The notes: generated from the letters alone by a model not told the origin. Counted from the stretch's first letter, positions 44,856 through 59,193 are shown. The stretch: 64,000 nt of DNA from Lojkania enalia (GCA_010094045.1 ML986763.1:1-64000), one strand, 5' to 3'. A program made the numbers and translations.

Positions 44856-45109
44856 TGTCCGAATAGTAAATATTATATAGAGTTAAAGTATATATTATAT
44901 AGTTAAAATATATAATATAGCACGTACGCTTAAACCGAGTATATATCCTATATAGCCCCTTTAACTAGGTATATAGTACCCGACAGCAATTAACGAAATA
45001 GTTACTTACCTACTCTACTACCCCCGTATGCTGTATAAACTATATAATACTATACTCTACCCTGCATTACCTTACTAATACTAAACTAGCTGATAGAGTC
45101 TATTCTATA
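44856..45109 (+). repeat. Copia-2 5' LTR (254 bp)
   Basis: Starts TGTCCGAATAG; aligned with 52793-52838 plus 54690-54897. A stretch near 44,930-45,000 retains more C and G than the interior. Confidence 0.85.
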
Positions 45110-45362
45110 CTAATTAGTAGTTAAACTCTCGACCGCAAATTTGTAAGAGTAAAGACGGAGTTAAACGTATAGTAGCTATCATATATCTCTGTTTCGCACC
45201 TTTCTTTCTAGGTAAGAATTGTAAGGAAGAAGGGAGATTAAATTCTTTTACTCGTATAAACTTAAAGCATCTATATTAAGCCTAGGATAGGGCGTGTAGA
45301 TAGTTAAAAGCCTCGTATAAAGGAAAAACGCGATTATATAGCCCTACTATATAACAACTAAT

Positions 45363-45506
45363 AACCGCCGTACGAATAAGTAACTAGTAATAACTAATAA
45401 CCGCTGTACGAATAAGTAACTAGTAATAACCGACAACCGCCGTACGAATAAGCAACTAGTAATAACTAACAACCGCTATACGAATAAGTAACTAGTAACT
45501 ACTAAC
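45363..45506 (+). repeat. Four tandem 36-bp repeats in the Copia-2 gag side
   Basis: The unit begins aaccgccgtacgaataag and recurs at exactly 36-bp steps (45363, 45399, 45435, 45471). It is a multiple of three, so each unit equals 12 codons in the former reading frame. Units abut directly, so it is a minisatellite and not a CRISPR array. Confidence 0.85.
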
Positions 45507-45918
45507 CTAATAATAGCTAAATTATCTAGAATACCTACTAATAATAACCTACTAAATCCATATAAATTAGAAGATAATAGGTAACTAATATATAAAGAAC
45601 TATATATATATAAATAATTAGAGGAGGATATAAAAGTATTTAAGAGGATTCTAAAGAGGGATATAAAGTTTAAGTATATTAAGGATACTATTAACCTAGA
45701 ATCTTAACTAAGTAATTATAAACTATTATTATATATATTATAAGTTCTACTAGAACTATACGCGATAATAAAATTATAAAAAGGAATACTATTAGAGATT
45801 ATAATAGACTTTAATAGATAGAACGAATATTATTTCTAAGTAACTAGTTGTACGATATATAGAGTAATAATAAAGATAGTAGAAAGTAAGGGTATATATT
45901 TTAACTATTAACCTAGTA

Positions 45919-47801
45919 ATATAATAATATAGCGAGTAGCGCGACGTAGTAAGTAGCATACTCTACTATCTAAATTTTACCTATAGGTAACTTAGAAATA
46001 GTTTATCTAATAACGCCTGGATTAATTAATTAGATAATATAGTAATATAATTACTATCGCTATCTAACTTAGATAATTATATTAGATACGTTTTAATTTA
46101 ATATTCTAGCTATCTATAGCATCTATAGTATTGTTATAGTTAATTCTTAGTCCTATAACGCGACTATAATATAGTAATCTCTTATCTAATTTAGGTAGTT
46201 AAATTAATCTATTTAATTAGATTTCCTACTTTAGATCTTATTAGGATATCTTATCTCTAAATCTACTATTTTATATACTATTTTCGCTTACTTATTATTT
46301 TATTTACCTTTTATAGTATCTTATTCTTAGTTTAAAGTATTACCAGCTTAGTTATAAGAATAAACGTACCCTTCTAGATCTAGTATATAACTTCTATAAT
46401 AGGTATTAGACTTAAATTTTAATAATTTATAATTCGATTAGTTATAAGTATTATTTATAATATAAATTTATCCTACTTTATAGGCGTTTTCGCGATCTAG
46501 GGCGTTATAATAGTAGGCGTAATAGTAGTCTAAGGTAGTAGTATCTCTAATTAAATATTAAGCTTTAAAATAACCTAATCTAGTCTAAAAGAGACTAATC
46601 TAGTCCCTTTAAAGCCTTCTTTAATATTATCTAATATTATAGCTATCTAATAAGCTTTATAGAATATAGGGATAAATTTAAGCTTTAAAATATAGCAGAT
46701 ATAATTATATATCAGCTCCTTAACCTACTAGCTATAGGCCTTCTTTAAGGGCCTAAAACAGCCTATATTAAGTAGTTAAAGTAGATAAAACGAGTATATA
46801 GATATATAAATAGTAATAATCTTATATAATTTATAATAATTATTAAATTTAGGTATATTGTAGCTGCTATAGCCGTCTATAATTAGCATCTAATAGACGC
46901 CCTTTATACGAGGTAGTATATACTTTTTAAAATACTTAATCTAGTTAAGAGCGATAGTATTAGTAATTTATCCGTTAATACTAACGCTAATCAGCTATCC
47001 TTTAGGTAAATCCTTCCCTTTATACTATCTAGTAAGGTGCTAGATCGCTTTAAAGATGATATAAGATAGTAGTATGTATCTAAGGGCGCTAATATATTAG
47101 ATAGTTATAATCTACTCTTAATTACCTGGTTTAAACGTCTTTATACCTCTTTACTTATCTATACTTATAACAACTAGAGTACGTCTAATTTAGTTTATTA
47201 TAAAGCCTATTTTATTAAAATTATATATATTATTATTATTAATCCTATACTAAACCTTAATCTTTACTATAAGCTTAAAGAACTTAGTTATTACCTTTAG
47301 TTCCTCTTACTAGACTTTCTAATAGTCGTACGGACGATTTAGGCGTACTTTAAGCTTAAGATAGTATTATACGAAGTTTCTAGACTAGTTTTAGCTAATA
47401 TTATATTTACCGCGTCTACGTAGGATTAAATTAGCTATACCCATAATACGACGGTGGTTTAGAGGCTATCCTTAGAGATCTAGGTTAAAAATACGATTAG
47501 CAAGTACTCTCTTCTCTAGATTAGTTAATAACCTTAAATTAACTATATAATCGCGCTTTACTTTAATTCTAGCGCGTTAGTATTATAATATTATCTCTAA
47601 CGTGTTAAATATTACTATAGTATATTATATACTTTAAATTTAATCTTAATTAATAGCGGATTTTACAAGCTATATTTAGGCCTCTTTTAAGGTAATTTAA
47701 GGCTATTATAATAATTGTATTATAATAGTAGGGTAGTATACTAAGTTTTGGTAATAGAGTATGCTGCTTATTACATCGTGCCACTCGCTACATTATTATA
47801 T
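45919..47801 (-). mobile_element. Pogo-B, complete 1,883 bp, RIP-dead
   Basis: Terminal inverted repeats of about 50 bp (atataataatatagcgag at the left) with TA at 45917-45918 and 47802-47803. The minus strand shows a Fot1/pogo DDE domain: GN-x-E..TI..I-x-A near 47,100, then LIIDGYSS near 46,880-46,900 and the third acidic motif near 46,750. Stops occur throughout. Confidence 0.85.
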
Positions 47802-50800
47802 TACCCCGTATAAAAAGGTAATAGGAGATATTTTTAAGGGAAGGTATATAATAGATAAGTTAACACGAACTCCTATTTATATAGAAATAATACTATTAGT
47901 TAAAACCTTATATAAAACGTTTATACTTAAAAGAGAACTTTATATAATACCCGCTTAAATACTAGCTTTAGAATTTTAAGTCTAAGAGAAAATTAAACCT
48001 ACTCTTCTTCTACCCTCCTAAATATCTATACTTTAAATACTATTATATAATAATTAAGTCTATATAATACTTATACTAGAACTAACTAATATATATAAAA
48101 TATTAGGTACTAGGTATTTTACGCCTATACTAGTACCTTACTATTTAAACCTATACTAACTACCGCTTATATAAGAATATAAGCTAGAGAAACTCGCTCC
48201 TAAAAAGATTATATAGTTTTAGAAGATATAGAAGGAGAATAATTATACTAGCCGCCTATATAATATTTTAACTAATAAAGCTATAATATTTATTAAACTA
48301 TACTATTATTTAGATATTAATAAACCTATATATATAAATATCTTTCTAAATATCCTTAAGAATTATATATAGATATACTATCTCTATAATATTAGTTTTA
48401 GTTATACCTAGAAAGCTCTATATAAACTCTTTAACTAGTACTTTAATATAAATATTAACTATAACTAGTATTAGATAAACTAGACTATAATAATATTTAT
48501 ATAATACTAATAAGAGAACTTAAATAAGTTTATATATAAAGTTCTTAAAACGATAATTAATAAGCTTACTCTCGCCTAGAGAGTTCTTAGTATAAACTTT
48601 TAAGGCGAAGTACTACTCTATACTATAGTTATATAAGTATACTAAAGATATCTAAAGCTTAAATAGGTTATATTCTTAATTAAGCCTATATATAAAACTC
48701 TATTTAGTAAACTATATATAGTACTTTAAGTTATAATTAATAGATAAAATAATATATATCTATAGAACCCAGCCGGTTTATACTATATAGATTAAAGATT
48801 CTACTTAGCCTCTCGTATATATAGACTTCAGCTATATAGAAGAGACTTAAGGGGATTATATAAACTATAACCTCTTATATAGTAATCCTTCTTAAAACTA
48901 AGAGACATATATATAAAGAAGTGCTTCGTCTATTATAAGGAAGGATACTAGTTATCTAACTATTCCCATCCTAATCGTACGCGAGCGACACGTTAATATA
49001 TTACCTTATATAAGGGACTCTATAATATACCTCTCTTATATAAAGAGATTATCGTATATATCTAGGAATTTAAAGGGGAATTAGAGTATAAGGATAATAA
49101 CCTGTATAAAGATAAGGATCTGGACCTAAACGAGGAAGAAGATAAAGAGGCTGCCTACTACCTTACTACTACTGTGTACCTCTACTATATAACGGGTAAG
49201 AACATTTATAATATCGATTTAGAAAGATACGCTAAATAGTTTATTCTTAAAGACTAATACTATATAGCCTATTAAAGTAAACTATAGGATATAGGTATAG
49301 TTAAAGTATTAATAGTTGGTAGAGTACAGCTTAAAGTATATATATAAGAGAATCCTTATATAAAAATTAACTAAATACTAAGCTAAGTAAATATTAGTTT
49401 AAGTAGCTAGGGTCTAAAGGAATTAATAGGTACTATATAGATTAACAACCCTATCAGCTCTATTATATACTATATCTTAGATACGCTAACAACCTTTCTT
49501 CTTTATCTAGCTAATATTAACTAACTTAGCGCGTATTTTAATAATATATTAAATATTATTATATATAAAGATAATACTATAGTCCTAGTTATATATAAAT
49601 AGGGACACCTATTTTTTAATATTAGTAAAAAGGAAAGTGTATCTTTTTTTACTAAGACTAAACTTCGCCGCTTCTACCGCAGATTTAGACATCCTCGTAT
49701 AGAGAAACTATATAGGATGCTAACAAATGCTAGATATAATATTAATACTTCTATATTAGAAGGGATTAAAAAGTTCTACTATATATATTAATTATACTAC
49801 CTAGTACTACGCTGATTTAAGTTCTCTATTAAGGATAACCTATACTTTAATTATAAGATTATTATTAACATTATATAGATTAATAATAAGAATATACTAT
49901 ATATAATCGATATAGGAACTTTCTTTTAAGTAGCTATATTCCTAAAGTCTATATCTATACGGGATATTTAGAATACCCTCTATAAGTATTAGATTAATAT
50001 ATACTAAAGTCTATCTAATTATATTATATATAACTCTTGTATAAACTTCGTATCTAAAAACTTCCGTAATTATACGAAGATTATAGGAGCTACTTATAAG
50101 TAGATGCTAGTTGAGGTATATTAAGTAGTAGGAAAGATTAAGTATATATACGCTCCTCTCTATCGTATATATAATATCCTTAGAATAGAACTTAGAGATT
50201 GTATAGATAATAAAAGTATCCTCTAAATAGTAGTTAAGGCTCTTAATAATACTACTAGCCTAAATAGTCTAGTACTAATACTTCTAGTATTTAGTATATA
50301 TTCTAAGATTAATCAGGACTCTCTACTATCGCCTAATATTACTATATAAGCTTAAGCTATATAGAAAGTAATAAAGATGCTATAGAATAAGAGAGTTAAG
50401 GTAGATATTAACTATATAATCTATATACGGAACGGACCTGTAATATATAATATTTTAACCCTCCCCCTCAGCTCTAAAGTAATAATATAGAGGGAGAAGA
50501 AAGGATAGATTAGTCCGTATACAATTAAAGGTACTAAAAATCGAGATATTGTTATTAATACTAAGAATAGTCTAATTAAACTCTACTATATATATATTAA
50601 ACTATACTTCTATATAGAGGAAGAGAACTTTAACCTATAATATTAAAAACCTTTAGATCTAGACAAACCTATACCTATATAATATAAACCTCTAACTATA
50701 AAAAAGAGAGAAAGGCTAAAGAAGCTTATACTAGAACCTACTTATAAATTAAAGTTAAAACTATCTCTCTAGTTTAGAGGAAGACCCTAGAAGGTTCCTA

Positions 50801-52792
50801 TTCCTGTAGAAGATACTGTATAAAAAGAATCTACTCTAGATAAGAATACTATATAAGATAAAATATATAAACTAGAATAAGACTAGGAACTAGAAATAAA
50901 GTTAAGAAGAAGCGGAAGACCCTAAAAGGTCTTAGTATAAGAAATACCACAGATCTTTCTATTATAGAAAGAAGAGTCTAATTATATACTTACTTTAAAG
51001 CTGCGTATAGACGGTATTATTACTACCCTAGAGGTACTATTTAAGGAATCTAACTATATAGAAATAGATAGTCTAATTATAAAAGGTATTTTTAAAGTTT
51101 AATTATACGATCCCTTATTATACTTTAAATAGATATTTAACCTCCGCCTTATCCGGGAAATTAAAGGTAAGACTATCTAACCGTACGAGAAATTATAACT
51201 TATTTTTACCGGATATTTAGATATAGAAAAAGAAGAGATTTTTATATAATTACCTATAATCTAGTAGATAAGCTAGAAACTTATCCTCGCTCTAGGCACA
51301 TCCCTTATTATATTATATAGAATATATTATAAATTAAGGGATATTATATAAGCATATATATAATCTACTAATAAACTTATCTATATGCTATATACTAGAC
51401 TGCTAAAGGAGATGTAAAACAATTTCCCGCTAAATATAATCTTTTAGATTATATAACTACTATATAGCACAGCTAAATTAGGTTTATACTAGTTTAAGAC
51501 GTATTATAATTACTATAAGGAGAAGCTCTAGATAAAAATCTTCTTATATAACCTATACCTACTAATTATAGATAAAAATACTATAGTATTTAGTATTACT
51601 AGACTGCAGATAGATAATACTTTTAGTATAGTTATACTAGAATTCGCATAAAGAGAAGAAGAAGAACTCTATAAAGCTACGTTCTATATAAAACTAAAAA
51701 CAGTTCTTTTATATAAATAACCTCTAGAGTTTAATAGAGGGAAGATACGCCTTATATAAGATAATATTATTCTAATCTAGAAAGGGTAGGCTAATAACCT
51801 ACGTATAATTAATCTAAACAATAAGAATATAGTCTAGAGATACGTTAAATAATATGCGCGAGAAGTATATATTATATTAGTTTATTAACTAGAAGCTATA
51901 TTTAATCTATTTATAGTTATATAAATAATAGAACCTTTATATAATAATATTAAGGCGTTTAATATATAGATTTAATAGTAGATTAATAACCTAGACTATA
52001 GGTTAAAATATATATTACTATAGCTAGATCGCGTAAAGCTATTTATTTTTATAAATAGTTGGTTTATAAATAATAAGAATTTAAGTTTATAATTGAAGTA
52101 TATTATTATATTAGATATAGAGTACTATATAGGATCTAGAAACGATTTTAAAATCTAAGGCAATATTATATACTAGAATTCTACAAAGTATAAACGTATT
52201 ACTTATTCTATACTAGTAAGTAAATTATATAGAATAGTAGGAGGATTTAATAGTATAATTACCCTTAGTATAATACTATAATAGATTATACGAACCTTAT
52301 AGCTACTATAAATTCCTTTTGTTATCTATACAGATTTAAAATCTCTATATAACTATCTTATTAAACTTAGTATAATTAATAAGAAGAAACTAATAATTAA
52401 TATTATATTAATCCGAGAATTATATAAGAAGAGAGATATTATAGAAATTAGATAGATTAATAGTAAAGATAACTATATAGATACCTGTATAAAGAAGATA
52501 TTAAATAAGGTACTAGAAACTCTTATTTTATATAATACGCTTATAATCTAGGTTAAAATATTACTAGATAGACTAGATACTATATAAGATGCTGTACGCA
52601 CGCGTATATAGGGTAGTAGAAGGAATAGAAAGAGGAGTAGGAGGAGAAGAAGAGTAAGGGGATAGGAGGGATAGAGAAGGATAAAAGGTAGGTAATCGTA
52701 CGTATATACTAGAAGGGTATATATAATATAGAGGTTTACGTACGTAGATATATAAATAGATAGAGTAGGTCTATAAAAAGAAAAACTACTAG

Positions 52793-54897
52793 TATCTAAA
52801 TAGTAAATATTATTTAGAGCTAAAGTATATATTATATAACGTATTCTACTATTAAAGCGGCTAAACTATCGAAGCGGCTACTTTTTCTTAGTATAATAAA
52901 CACTATATACGAAAAGTTAATTTACTTAATACTAATAAGAAATCCAATATATAATATACTTTTATCTAATTCAGAATTTTCCCTACTATCCTTTTAGCAC
53001 GTACGAGCGTTATATCCAGTCTTACTACAGTTACTATAGTAGCGTTAAGCTGGTTGAGCCCTTTCTTAAGTATTAGTACTATAAGTCTTCTTAAAGGGTT
53101 GAGAGCTTATAGATACTTTAGCAGCTATATATAAAGACCCCTCGTTATATAATACTATACTATTATACTAAATATACTTTCTTTTATACGTTTTACACTT
53201 AGTTACTTCTTCTAATTATCTTTTAAGCTTAGAGTTATAAGCTTAAAGAAGCGCATTCTAATATAGTATTAACTTAGCACTTTTTATAAGCTGTAAGAAT
53301 TCTTCTTATACCTCTTTTAGTAATTATATAAAGAAATTTTATATAAGTATTAATTATAACCCAAATTTATATATATTATTTAGAGTTTTAGACTATTAGA
53401 AGTCTTCTTATAGAAGTAGTTCTAGTAGGGTATATAGTTGTATATTAAGGCGATCTAATATAACCTATATATTTAGAGGAATAATTTCTATTATTTTAAA
53501 GGCCTTTTAATAGTTCTTATATATAAATATATTAAAAAACGCGTTCTTAAAAGCTAGAAGAAAGCCTTCTTTATTAATATAGTAGACGTATTAGCGCGCT
53601 AAGTCTTATATATGCTATAAGTACTTCAGCTTTAATAGTAAGAAGTAAACTATATTAAGAGGCTGAAGTATATATAATAAATAAAAAGGTATATAAAGTA
53701 TTAGAATCTTTTATATAAGGTAGTAGTCTTTAAATTCTTAGTTAAGGTAGCTTTTATAGCTGTCTAAAATAAGTAGCCTATATAACCCTACTTAATATAT
53801 CTTTATATACTTATTAAAGTGCTTTAGCTACTTAAGACTAAATATATTATTTGTCCAGCCGTTCTTAGAGACTAAAATTTTCCAATTATATAGTATACCT
53901 ACTTCTTTATATTATATAAAGATATAGACGCGTTCTCTATAAATAATAAATAGTAGGGTTGTATATATAGCAGCGTAGATACTCTAGATAATTATAACCT
54001 ACTTATAATCATCTAGCTATATAAGAGTAGACCTTATATAATATTCTAAACCTATAACAACCTTTATAATACTAATAATACCTATCTAAAAGCCTATCTT
54101 ATTAAAGTTATAGATATTATTATTATATATACTATATTTTACAATTATATTTTATACGAGTTTAAACTATATATTAATAACCTTTAGATTCTCTTATTTT
54201 ATTCTTTAGCAATTCTTTACTCGATTAAAAACTATTTTAAGCTTATTTATACGCGCTATAAATTGTTTAAACTAATTCTTTTCTATAGATATTTTACTAT
54301 ATACGCCTAATAGTTTATCTACTATATCTACTACCTTATATAGCTATAGCATAAATTCTTACAAATTAAGGTTAAGAATATATTATATAATTATTTATTC
54401 TTCGGTTACTATAAGCTTCTAGCGATTTAGTTGTATATAAGAGTAAAACGCGATTCTATAAAGTTAAGTAGAGAGTTGTTAATATTATATATTAAAAGCT
54501 ATAGCAGCGCGTCGCACGCTCTTAAACTGGCCTAATTTATATACCTATAGGATAAGCTTAATTCTGCCTTCTTATTAAATTAATAGAAGATTATATTGTA
54601 GATTTATTATAGTTCGTACGTAGTATTTATAACGCTAAGAAAAAGTAGCTACTTTAATAGTTTAGCCGCTTTAATAGTAAAATATATTAGTTAAAATATA
54701 TAATATAGTATATATACTTAAATCGAGTGTGTATCCTATATAACCCCTTTAACTAGGTATATAGTATCTAACAGCAATTAATAAAATAGTTACTTACCTA
54801 CTCTACTACCTCTATACGCTGTATATACTATATAATACTATACTCTACCCTATATTACCTTACTAGTACTAAACTAGCTAATAGAGTCTATTTTATA
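52793..54897 (+). repeat. Copia-2 3' LTR, interrupted by pogo-C
   Basis: Starts TATCTAAATAG (mutated TGTCC..). After subtracting 52839-54689 its length is 254 bp, exactly that of the 5' LTR. Confidence 0.85.
52839..54687 (-). mobile_element. Pogo-C, complete 1,849 bp, RIP-dead
   Basis: Terminal repeat acgtattctactattaaag at the left is mirrored at the right, with TA at 52837-52838 and 54688-54689. The minus strand keeps a Fot1/pogo-type DDY-x-Q-V-I-T-I-I block near 53,970-54,010. It was inserted into the 3' LTR of Copia-2. A truncated relative is at 8627-26312. Confidence 0.85.
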
Positions 54898-56433
54898 ATA
54901 ATAATAATATTAAATTTTATATAGTATTTAGTTTTACTAAATTAGGTTAATATTTCTTAGATTAATAGAATCGGATATTAGTTTTTAATAGTAATAGTAT
55001 TTAGGGCTTTATAGTCTATATAGAATTAGAAACTACCTCTAGATTTCTTTATAAAGATTATAGGTATAGCTACTAATAATAAACTTACTCTAATAAATCT
55101 CTTAGATAAGTTCTTATTAAGGTACTTCTTTAATACTTTTTACTCGTTCTAGGATATTTTATAAAGTAGACCGAAGCTAGTTTACTTACTATTTTCTAGT
55201 TTAATCTTATAATCGTATAGTTATCATTTAGATAGTTTATCTACATCTTTATATAAGAAGATAGATAATAGGTTATAATATTCTTTAAATACTTTAGTAA
55301 CGGGGTTAGTATATATCTTTAGAGCTAAAGTTTTATTAATATTAGCTATTAATATAGTAAAGATTTTATAATTAGGTTATTAGAAGAATTAGACTAGTAG
55401 TATAATACCTATATAGTATATATCTAGTTATAGTATAAACTTTAAATATTTAAACTTAAATAAGTCTTTTTAACTATAATTTTTATTTAAAGTTAAATCG
55501 GTTTTAGTTTTAAATTTTTTTAACTAGTATAGTATTTTAAATAACTAGTAATTATATTAGATATATGTTAATAGATAGAGCTTTAAATAATACTATTTAG
55601 GCTTTAAGCTATATAAGGGTTATAAATTAGTTACTTTAAAATCTTCATTTATATTAGATTTAAGTAGTTTATAGTTTTTAATAACCGTTTAAATAGCCTA
55701 TTAGTAGATAGTAGTACTAGTAGATTATAAGTATTAAGTTAGATATTAGTTAGCGGCAAAGACTAGCTATTTATTCTTATAATCTAGGTTTATATAATAC
55801 TTATATATTTATAACTATTTTAAAATTTACTAGCATTTTTCTAGTATAATTATATAAAAATATACTATCTCTAAATAGTTTAGGTATTAGAAAGTTAAGA
55901 TAACTAAGTAGAAGATAATTCTTTTATAAAGAACTTTTCTATTAAAACTAGTTAGATATAGATTATATAAGAGTTATATCTTTTAAAGTTTTAGAGTATA
56001 TATAAAGTCTCTATAAATATAACTATAACTAGTAGCCCTAGTATTAATAAGAATATTAATATCTTACTAGACTAGGTCTTAATAGATTAAAAAAGAAGCT
56101 AGAATCTAGTAGTCCTATAACTATTTTTATAAGAGCTAGTTTTATAGATATATAGAAATTTAATATAAACGTAATCTTAGAAAATAATTTACTTCTAAAA
56201 TAAAGCTTTTAATAATTTTCTAGTTAGTAAAACTAGGTATATTTAAAAGTAAGAATAATAGTTTTATTTATAGAATAATAAGTATATTAAAGATTAGTTA
56301 GAGGATTAGTTAGAGAATTAAGAATAGAATCTATAGAGTATAGTAAAGCTTTAAGGCCCTTAATAGATTAATAGTAGAGAGGTGCTATATTCTAATAAAA
56401 TATATTCCTTACTATTATACTTATAGTAACGTA

Positions 56434-58272
56434 AAGTACTATTAAGTAAGCTACCCTATCGAGTGAGCTAAAATTTCTTAGTAGCGAATATAATAACTAT
56501 AACACGTAATACCTTAACACCTATAAAGAGATAATACTTAGTAAGAAAATAGAATTAAACTTACCCTTTAAACGTAAAAAGCCGTCTAATTCTAAAGCCT
56601 ATAAGCTACTATTAACTCGTTTAGTATACTACGACTAACTTTCTAGTAGAGATATAAAGGAACTCTTATACGTACTAATTACCGCGTAAACTGCTAAAAG
56701 TTAACTACAACTAAAGAGTAGACAATTGTATAATATATTCTTAACTTAGATTTGCAAGGATTTACGCTCTAGCTATATAAGGTAGTAGATATAATAGATA
56801 AACTATTAGCTGCGCGTAGTAAAGAGCTAGTAGATAAGAATTAGGCTAAGAGATTTATAACGTATACAAACGAGCTTAAAATAGTATTTAATCGGGTAAA
56901 GGACTACTAGAGAATATAATAAGAGGATTCTAAAGTTATTAGTATATAGTTTAAGCTTATTAAAAAGATAAAAGCTATATATAGTATCTATAATAAGAAT
57001 ATATATAACTTTAATAAGACTAGCTTCTAGATAAATATAATTAGGTTTATAAAAGTTGTTATAGACTTAGAGAAATATATAAAGCTTAATCTTATATAGT
57101 TAGACGATTAAGAGTAGATTACTATTATCTAAAGCATCTATATAGTAGGGTATATAGCCCTACCTTTTATTATCTATAAAGGGCGTATCTATATCTCTAC
57201 TTAGTATAAGAAGATAGATATACTATATAATTAGAAGCTTTTAGTATCTAAGAATAGCTAGACGAATAATATGCTTAGTTTTAAATAGTTAAAGTACTTT
57301 AATACTCGTATAAAGGCGCGTTAAGTAGAGGTATATTAGCTGCTAATTCTAGATAGCTATAAGAGCTACCTTAACCAGAATTTTAAGGACTACTACCTTA
57401 AGAACAAGATCCTTACCCTCTATATACTAGCCTATTTATTATATATCTTCTAGCTACTTAATATAGTTTACTTTAGGCCTTTAAAGTAGAAGTACTCTTA
57501 ATATATATAAGACTTAGTATACCGGCGCGTCTTCTATATTAATAAGAAAGGCTTTCTACTAGCCTTTAGGAACGCGTTTTTTAATATATTTACGTATAAT
57601 AACTATTAAAAAACCTTTAAAGTATTAGATCTAATCCCTTTAAATATATAGGTAATACTTAAGCGCTTTAAAGTACAATTATATATCCTATTAAGACTCT
57701 CTATACTATAGACGCTATAGATATTAAAGACTTTAAATAATACGCTTAAATTTTTATCTTAATTAAAACTTATATAAGATTCTTTTAGCTTATTATTTAT
57801 AATAATTTAGAGCGAGTTTATACAGTTTATTAAAGGGGCTAAATTAATACTATACTAGAACGCGCTTATAAACTCTTAAATTACTAAGCTTAAAGAGTAA
57901 GTAGAGATACTAGCTAAGCGAAAATCGCGTAAGAGAAAGTAGATATAATAGAATAGAACGATAGAATATAATAAGAGATTAGTATAAGTAGCTACTAAAG
58001 CTTTTAGAGCGCTCTAGGGCTTAAAGAAGGCTTATTATATAGATAGGTAAGAGAGGGCTTAACTAGGTATACGATAATATAGGAACTATAGTAGAACTAA
58101 GTATAATACGCGAATATATTAGGTAGATAAATCTACTTCTTCTAAGTTAAATATAAGTACTTAGAATATTTTTTTAGATAATTCTAATAATAGTTTAACT
58201 AGTTAAAGTTAGTAGGTTTAGAATGCTAAGAAATTTTAGCTTATTTAATAGGGTAGCTTACTTAATAGTAGG
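56434..58272 (+). mobile_element. Pogo-D (Fot1-like), RIP-dead
   Basis: Left end aagtactattaagtaagct is mirrored near 58,252-58,270 (agcttacttaatagta); exact right border uncertain within a few bases. The plus strand encodes a degraded transposase: NFNKTSF (first Asp mutated to Asn) near 57,010, LLILDSYKSY near 57,340, and LLNIVYF near 57,455. It follows Gypsy-III directly. Confidence 0.8.
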
Positions 58273-58554
58273 CTGGTAGATAGGTATAGGTTGGGTTGGG
58301 GTTAGGGTCTTACGTAAGTAAGGTAGGGTTAAGGTTAAGGTCTTACTAATTAGCCTAGAGTATAAGTAGGGTTAGAGTAGCTATTTAGTAATAGGGTATA
58401 GGTTGAGGTAGGGTCGTATAGACTAGGTTTCCTTAGAGTTTAACTAATTAGTATACTTTAGAAAGTAGCTTAGTAAGAGTATATATAGTATAATATTCTA
58501 GGGCTTTATTATAGCTATTTATTATAGATTAGGCTAATCTCGCTTTATTAGATT
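58273..58554. other. G-rich, telomere-like but irregular tract
   Basis: From about 58,283 to 58,428 the plus strand has repeated GGGTT/GGTTAGGG-like words, including ggttgggttggggttaggg. There is no regular period. No coding capacity. Confidence 0.5.
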
Positions 58555-59193
58555 CTAGAGTAGTATACTATAGTATGTTATAGACTATAGTAGTACGCTC
58601 CTTAACTATTAATCTTATATAGCTTAATCTAACACAACAATATATTTATAACAGTAATTTATTATATAAACTGTAGAGGTTTACGAATTTCTCGACAAAT
58701 ACGCTTTCGCGGCGGCTCCTTATTAGTAGTAATATTAGGATTAATATTCTCCTGGTTAATCTCCTAGTTAATCTCTAGTTCTTTGTTATATACCTAGGCT
58801 AGAAGTTTAAAGAGATCCGTAACCTTATCAGCGCTATAAAGAGGGCTTGGGTTGCTAGTATCTTAGGCCTCTATAGCCTAGTATACCTCTTTAGTACGAT
58901 AGTCCTCTCTACTTATTATATATTTTAGAAATATAATATCCCGGATTCTCTGCGTAGTAAAGTAATATCTTCTATCTTTAATTATATCCCTAGTAGTATT
59001 AAAAACCCGTTTAATACTAACTCCTACAATCTATATTAGGAGAATATCCCTTACAACCTGAGTAAGCCGCGGATACTGATATTCGTTTACTCTCTACCAG
59101 CCTAATATATTAAAGTTACGACCTCGAATAGGAGGTGTACTTAGATAACTTTCTCCTTCTCGATAAGTTAGTCCTTTCTCTTCTTCCTCTAAC

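Larger units (their letters stand above)
44856..54897 (+). mobile_element. Copia-2, full length with both LTRs and two nested pogo elements
   Basis: The 254-bp LTRs (44856-45109, and 52793-54897 once pogo-C is removed) are flanked by ATAAT at 44851-44855 and 54898-54902. Without the nested elements it is about 6.3 kb. The plus strand order is gag side, integrase at about 49,700-50,450, RVT_2 reverse transcriptase at about 51,300-51,900 and RNase H ending at about 52,560. Integrase ahead of RT marks it as Copia, not Gypsy. Dense TAG/TAA. It disrupted the RT gene of Gypsy-III. Confidence 0.9.
41850..56433 (-). mobile_element. Gypsy-III copy 2, split by Copia-2
   Basis: The left end is a 303-bp LTR (41850-42152, the 3' LTR because the element reads on the minus strand). 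It is followed on the plus strand by gtacccccctctta, the complement of the polypurine tract. Integrase and RNase H lie at about 42,200-44,400, and the reverse transcriptase YIDD motif (now YINN) at about 44,660-44,690. The RT frame is interrupted at 44855 and resumes at 54898 with the KYFTKLDI..-type region at about 54,900-55,200. The gag side extends to about 56,433, where pogo-D follows. The 5' LTR is not seen. RIP is heavy except in the LTR. Confidence 0.85.

Noticed and set aside
45363..45506. CRISPR-like periodic repeat
   Set aside because: The 36-bp units are contiguous with no spacers and sit in a retrotransposon of a eukaryote.
47761..47958. 65-codon plus-strand open frame
   Set aside because: It spans the pogo-B terminal repeat and runs into Copia-2 sequence, so it is a chance frame, although its second half overlaps the true Copia-2 coding direction.
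48000..52700. Gypsy assignment for the 44.9-54.9 kb element
   Set aside because: Integrase precedes an RVT_2-type reverse transcriptase and RNase H, which is the Copia order.
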